64,000 bases of DNA, from NCBI RefSeq assembly GCF_029168945.1, contig NC_083602.1:11033850-11097849 (forward strand), in the 5' to 3' direction. Each line of letters opens with the position of its first letter. Within the stretch, counting starts at the first letter, position 1. The notes under the pieces are model-generated. The model saw only the letters and a program-made list of their open reading frames with translations. It did not search any database and was not told where the DNA came from. Positions 58,368-64,000 of the stretch are shown here, piece after piece. This DNA comes from Cannabis sativa. Lineage: Eukaryota > Streptophyta > Magnoliopsida > Rosales > Cannabaceae. Position numbers and translations under genes: made by a program.

Positions 58368-59690
58368 TTTAACACTACAAATATCACTAAACATAAATAA
58401 ATTATTGGTTCAATTAAATTCATACACAAGTTCAGAAAATAACAAGTAAAGCAAATATGTTTACAAAAATACCAAAAAATTAAACATATTAATTATTTTC
58501 TAAGGTTTCCAACATAATGAAATACAGTGTCCTAAGAGGCGAGAGTCAAACATAACATTAGTTGAATAGAGTAGTCAGCTCATCTAAAATAGACACCATT
58601 TTAGTAACCTTTTATTCGATCAAAATAAGAATTCAACGTTGTCCAGGTAGGCGAGAGTCAAGGATATTCTCATTTTATGAGCTTCCACCATTGTTTCATA
58701 TTTTGTAAGTTTATTTCTAAGTAGTCACTGTATGGGAGAGTCTAATAGAAACAAAAACTTACAAAATATTTATCGTACGAGATCTTACGGTGTTGAGTGC
58801 TTTCAACGAATAACCATCCATAAGGAGGACGAAGTCTAGCATCTCAAAGTTATATTGAAAACAATTAACAAATGTAAGACCAACAATGGAGATCGAATAT
58901 CTCTTTGATTAAAGCTCATTATTTAAAATAATGTATTTTTAACAAATCATTTATTTTGATCTATATATTTTAATAATGAAAATTGATTAATTTAAGTTGG
59001 TCCAAAATTAATTAAAATTAATTTTTAACTTTAATTTAATTTTCAAACAATAATTTCGAAAATCTATTTATAAATAAATATGAAATTTCAAAATTATAAT
59101 AATATATAATCAAATAAATTATTGAAAAATATCTAATTTAAGTTATTCTAAAATAACAAAATTTTCAACTTAAATAATTTTCCAAAATTTAATTAAATAA
59201 CAAATTAAGTATTTTAAACTAATCGCCTAAATTTGAAAAAATATCCCTATTTAAGTTAATCTAAAATTAACAAATTTTCAACTTAAAAATATTTTTAAAG
59301 AATATCAGAATGATTAATTTCTTAGAAAATTCTACTTAGTTATTAATTTTAAAATATTCTAATATAAGTTGATCCAAAATTAGTTTGAAAAACTAACTTT
59401 CAACTTAAATATATTTTCTATGAAAATTTAAATAATTAAGTATATAGAAGAATCTAATTAGTTATAACTTCTTTTATTTAATTAAATACAAAAAAAAAAT
59501 ACATATAGTTTATCTTGAATTATTTCATTAAACTAAGTGTGTTTTTTTTAAAATTAATTTCAAAATAATCTGATGAAAAATTAATTTTATATATTTCGAA
59601 ATTAATTATGTTGCTAATCAATTTTATTAGGTTATACTAGTGTAATTAACCTACTACAGTTATTCAAATAAGGCAAATAAGTCTTCACAA

Positions 59691-59770
59691 TTGGGGTTGT
59701 TCATGTGAGGGAGGGCTGGGTACAGCATGTCGTACCCACTACTAATGGCCGCCTAACTCTCACACAAGGC
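59691..59770 (-). other. Conserved stem-loop block in Copia leader, copy 3
   Basis: TGTGAG (59704-59709) pairs with CTCACA (59759-59764). Inside, GGGTAC (59718-59723) pairs with GTACCC (59732-59737) around an 8-base loop. Confidence 0.5.
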
Positions 59771-59853
59771 CCAAAGAAGAGGAATTTAACCTTTCATTAA
59801 ATAATTGTTATTCATTGAATAAGCCCAATACTAATTGGGCCTAAATAAAACTA

Positions 59854-60620
59854 GGGACTTTTTTATTTTTACACTTCAAAATAGTTTTTTTTTTTTGTAT
59901 TTTTCTGAAATTCTACATAGAAACTCATATTGTAACTAGCGCTAGAGGTGTTCGCGGTGCGGGTGGTGCGGTTTTTGACTATTTTTTCAAACCAACCCGC
60001 ACATGCAGTTTTTCCAATTTTCCAAACCGCACCCGCACCGCGAAACTAAAAACCCGCAAAAATCGCACCAAAAAAAATAGTGCGGTGCGGTGCGGTTTTT
60101 GTGGTTTATGTGGTTTGGACTATCACTAAATAATTAAACTATCACAAAATACAACAAACTTTGAGCAAAACTTGTCAAAATACTATAAGACTTGAAAATA
60201 AATATATCAAAAAAAAAGTAAGTGTCAACAATACAATAATTAGTGGACTTTGAGTTGAACATTCACATATTGGACCTAAGTAAATATAAAAATTGGTATT
60301 TTTATAATGTGAGGTGCGGTGCGGTTTGAACCGCATATTAACAATTCAAAACCGTAAATCGCACCGCACCGCGCGGTTTAGGAAAAATTCAAACCGCGAC
60401 CGCACAGCAAAGAATTTAAAACTGCATTTTTTTTGCGGTGCGTGCGATTTGAGCGGTTTGGGCGGTTTGATGAACACCCCTAACTTGCGCTAAAACCTAA
60501 ATTGTCACAAAAAATCGTATAGAATCCCCTATTACAACTAGCGCTGCAACCACTTTAGAAACCCAAACCGTAAATTTGAAAAAAAAAAAGTTAAAAAAAT
60601 AGTATATGGGGTAATTCTCC
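59854..60620. mobile_element. Non-autonomous DNA transposon with 9-bp duplication (MULE-like)
   Basis: A 767-bp insertion in the Copia leader. ATAAACTA-type duplication is perfect over 9 bases: ATAAAACTA at 59845-59853 and 60621-60629. The sibling leader at 52250 has this word once, uninterrupted. Ends are GGGACTTTTTTA and, reversed, GGAGAATTACCCC: weak inverted similarity only. Nine-base duplications are typical of Mutator-like elements. No transposase is encoded. It contains a second, hAT-like insertion. Confidence 0.6.
59943..60482. mobile_element. hAT-like MITE
   Basis: 540 bp with terminal inverted repeats TAGAGGTGTTC and (reversed) TAGGGGTGTTC. Flanking 8-mers are ACTAGCGC (59935-59942) and ACTTGCGC (60483-60490), one change in eight. 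An 8-bp duplication with TAGGGGTGTTC-type ends fits the hAT superfamily. Both arms are rich in the word GTGCGGT and its complement, and the centre is AT-rich with no ORF. Confidence 0.7.
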
Positions 60621-62117
60621 ATAAAACTATCATGTGTGACATTTTATTTTAGAAACCTAGTCCATTTTAATTACAAAAATTAAATGGACTTCCTATATGC
60701 ATCTAAGCCCAAAGCAAACATATGGGAAAAGGCACATACTAATTTGGATGGATCCTATCATGTTACTAGGTTTATACACAAATGAAAGAAGATTACAAAA
60801 TTTACCTGTTTCAAATTATTAATTTGACTATTGATAATTGAACTATTAGTTAAAATTAGATCATTAGATCTGTCAACAAGTTAACCATAGCAATTTAGAT
60901 CAAACAATAATAAGATTTATATAAAAAAAAAGTTTTAATAATAAATAATATATAAAGCACACACATGCAACAAACTGGATAGTTGGATATAGGATTTATT
61001 TAATTTAAATTAATTAAATAATTAAATTATTTTCAAAAATCTAATTAATAAATTATTATTTTCGAAAATCATAAAATTAAATTAAATAATTAATTTTAAA
61101 ATTAAACCTAAAAATTTAAAAAAAAAATAAGGGTTTTAACAAACCTAAATATCTATTCAAAAAATGTCAACTAAGTTTTTAAACTTTATATTATTTTAAA
61201 AAAAAAATTAAATATCTAATAAAATAAAAAGATAAATAAATATTATTTATCTAATTTTATAATGTAATTTAAATAAAATAACAAAATTTAAAAGGTGACA
61301 AAATATCTAGTTAGATTTTTAAAATTCTTTAGATTAAAATATATCTTATTTTAAATTTCAAATAAGATCATTTTATAAAATTAATTAAATAATATAAAAT
61401 ATATGACCTTAAATTTAAAAATAAGATAAAATAATTAAACTTTGTAAAAAAGTAACCAATTAAGTAGAAAAAGAATAAGATTTTATCCATTTTCAGGTTC
61501 AAAATCTACTAATATCTAAAATTAATTAATTTTATTCTGATAATTAGATTTGATATTTAAAAAATAAAAATCTAAATACAAAGTTACACAAAAAGTTCGA
61601 AATTAATTCAATGAAAAAGCATGAAAAAAATGAAAAAATCGAAAAAAAAAATTGCATTTGGTGCGGATGGTATGTAGTGCATACCATCCACGTGTGCATG
61701 GTGGGGATTAGCCGAGAATAGTCGCATAGCCATGCTGCACGTAGCATTTCCGTGCGCAGATTAGGGCTTCAGACACGGCTCGTGTGTGTTTTCTCGAACA
61801 AAAACTGTCCGACCACGTGTGTGTCACGTGGTGTCCGCGCGCACATGGGGTGTCACGACCCCTCGATATTTTTTTATTTTTCAAAAAGTCATAACTAATT
61901 CAAATAAAATCGAAATCAAGTTCTGTTAAAAAAGTGAATTACTTAATTTTTTCCATACTATCCAAGAAAAATAATTCCAGAATGCAATTCTAATTATTTT
62001 ATGTAATAATTTCGCAAACATCAAACAAACATCAATAAACACATAGATCAACATGAATCACATCCAAATCACACATACATCGTTTTAAATCCACATTTCT
62101 TGAAAGTAAATCAATTA

Positions 62118-62134
62118 CCATGACTTTGAGGCCA
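62118..62134 (-). promoter_or_regulatory. Degenerate primer binding site of the right-hand Copia
   Basis: The minus strand reads TGGCCTCAAAGTCATGG, a decayed form of the site at 1408-1424, two bases from the LTR. Confidence 0.6.
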
Positions 62135-62136
62135 GT

Positions 62137-64000
62137 TGTTGGAATTTATTTTACCATGACCTAGATTTACTAACAAGTATATTTTTAACATCCTAAATAT
62201 GAACTTCTAAAACGATATAAAATTAAACACATAAAAGATATGAGAAACATTGCATTGGTTGCAGCAGAATTAAATGAATCCTTCCGCTTAGATCTCTAAC
62301 TCTTGCATCCTTTCTGTCGCAGAGTATCACCAAGATCTGAGCCCGACACTCCTTCAGTTGTTTGGATTCCTCAGTCTTACACACTATGATTGAGGACTAA
62401 CTTGCTATGGGTGGGCATGCACTCAATCACTTAGGCTCGAATGGTGAAGAGCACTAAGAATTTCAAAATTAGTAGAGAGAAAAGAAGAAGAAGAAGTCTC
62501 AAAACTCTAGTTGTCTAACAGAATAAAAACTAGGTTTAAAAGCTATAGAAGCATTAGTTGGATAGTGAGACCTCTCTTTTCTTTTTATATTAATTCTCTT
62601 AGGGTTAGGATTGAATTATTTGGAATAAAAACAAATGATAAAATAAGAGCAAAAATATGACCTAGTGGCAGGCCTTATGTGGTCCATCACTAGTTAGATT
62701 TTTGCCACTTTTCTTCATAAATACCACTTTTTGCACTTTCAATCCTATAAATGCCAAAACTATTTATTTAATAATTAACTTAATTATCAAATAAAATTGT
62801 CATTTATATTATTTATTAATTAGACTCCATAAAGTCTTTTAATTAACAAATAAATCCTAAAATTCTATTTTTTCACAATCAAGCCACATCTTACTGAAAA
62901 TTCATAAACTAGACACAGTCTAACTTTAGAATTATAATTGAATAATTAAAATCAATTAACTGAGTCTTACAAGAAGTTTATCTCAACTAGTATTGGGATC
63001 ATGGGCCTATATAACCGAGTTTCCAATAAGTAGATATAGAATTTACCAAGTAAATTTCCTGACTTATTAATTCCTTCTTGCACCACTATAGATTTGGAAT
63101 TGCACTCTCAATTATATAGAACGTTGTATATGTTCCACAATCTAGATACGTTATAAATTATCTATTTGTTATAATCTTAATAATCAATGATCATCTATAG
63201 ATGATTTACATTGAGTATAGACAAATTTACTGTTACACCCTTCAATGTATTTTATCCTTAAAACACTTAACTATCTATAAATGATATTTCAATGAACTAA
63301 TATAATCACTAAAATGAGCCCTCTATCATTTATCTCTATCAAGCGAAGCTCGAAGGAAATTATCGTTTCACTTCTATGTTCGGATAGAAGCTATAGATTC
63401 TGTATCTATAATTAGCGCTCCCACTCAATTGAACAACCATGTCCTTAATATATATGTCACGAGAAGATCCATTAGTTGACTTTAACAAATAGATTGAAGA
63501 ACACAAATAATACAATCTAACTATAACATAACCATCTCAGGATTGAGATCATTTGATCGAAGATCAACTAGGTGATATTGAATTGAATAGATATTACGGT
63601 AAGTTTATTATATCTAATCCAAGTTAAATATCGGTCCCTTCCGATGCATACTCTATACATCCAACCCAAGCTTACTTTAACCAATGCCCTGGAAAGGACA
63701 TAGCACTTTTCCAAGGTGCAAGTAAACTACATTGTAGATTATCCTATCAGTTAAACCCTATGTACTGATAAATCATAGGAATACATTTAATCACACAATC
63801 TTGATTACTTTCCACTGTGTTGACAACACAATAAACAAGAATAACAGTGTGATAAGGATTTAAATGAATTTATAAATCAAATAAATAAATAATCACATGA
63901 ACTAAATAACACGTTAAACAAGTAATGAAATTAAGTCTGTTTCTTTATTAATAATTGAATAGAAAAGATTATCTTGAAATAGAGTTTTATTTAAGGCATA
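62137..64000 (-). repeat. Copia 5' LTR, right-hand element (window edge)
   Basis: Starts TGTTGG at 62137 and matches 53245-54607 and the reverse of 49289-51170. It reaches the window edge at 'tttaaggcata', about ten bases short of the expected end. The partner LTR is clearly diverged from it, so the element is old. Confidence 0.88.

Larger units (their letters stand above)
58368..62136 (-). other. AT-rich leader of the right-hand Copia
   Basis: About 3.8 kb between gag and 5' LTR (3.0 kb without its DNA transposon). It holds the GGCGAGAGTCAA motif at 58538 and 58650, the stem-loop block at 59691-59770, an inserted DNA transposon (59854-60620), and near 61650-61860 a GC-richer stretch with a degenerate 'catccacgtgtgcatgg' word. 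No coding frame. The long leader is a family trait: the leaders at 1 and 19851 show the same blocks. Confidence 0.65.

Noticed and set aside
1..64000. Host protein-coding gene, tRNA, rRNA or a prokaryotic-type system
   Set aside because: No tRNA-like cloverleaf, rRNA word or non-transposon protein domain was found. Every domain recognised is from a mobile element.

Overview
The window is intergenic heterochromatin-like DNA from a flowering plant, most likely a eudicot with a repeat-rich genome. I see no host gene. Almost every interpretable base belongs to LTR retrotransposons, mostly degenerate, with a LINE remnant and small DNA transposons. The Copia and LINE protein fragments have a rosid-like feel to me, but species assignment is not supported by anything decisive.

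Layout. 1-3337 is the 5' end (leader and 5' LTR) of a minus-strand Copia element. 3338-3603 is a chromovirus-like LTR fragment and 3604-5108 a Copia gag remnant. A minus-strand Copia LTR starts at 5109, is split at 6435, and resumes at 45671-46193. The interruption, 6436-45665, is one Tat-lineage Gypsy element in minus orientation. It has 5-bp target duplications (TACGT), 682/681-bp LTRs, gag, protease, RT, two RNase H domains, integrase, 3' tandem repeats and an antisense gene between integrase and 3' LTR.

Inside the Tat element sit three later insertions. A Copia element (10075-22872) splits the antisense gene and itself contains a gag-only Athila-type element (13076-18161). An Athila-like gag-protease element lacks RT, RNase H and the integrase core (27167-36624). 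A solo Copia LTR (36640-40393) contains another solo LTR (37938-39812). Taking out the three insertions and their duplications leaves a Tat element of about 13.2 kb. Its integrase region also carries a 701-bp tandem triplication made after the gene was already dead.

46194-47941 is a collapsed minus-strand Copia. 47945-51170 is the 3' half of a plus-strand Copia with its 3' LTR. 51171-51809 is an unclassified LTR-like fragment, 51810-52821 a Copia leader fragment, and 52822-53240 the C-terminal coding end of a LINE. 53245-64000 is a nearly complete minus-strand Copia: truncated 3' LTR, degenerate gag-pol, a 3.7-kb AT-rich leader and a 5' LTR that runs to the window edge. Its leader carries a 767-bp DNA transposon with 9-bp duplications, which holds a 540-bp hAT-like MITE.

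No element looks autonomous: every pol region carries stops, frameshifts or deletions. The most unusual items are the 63-bp exact duplication flanking the gag-only element, the spliced antisense gene with its own TATA box, the post-mortem triplication, the protease-to-integrase-tail fusion, and a conserved nested stem-loop in the Copia leaders.
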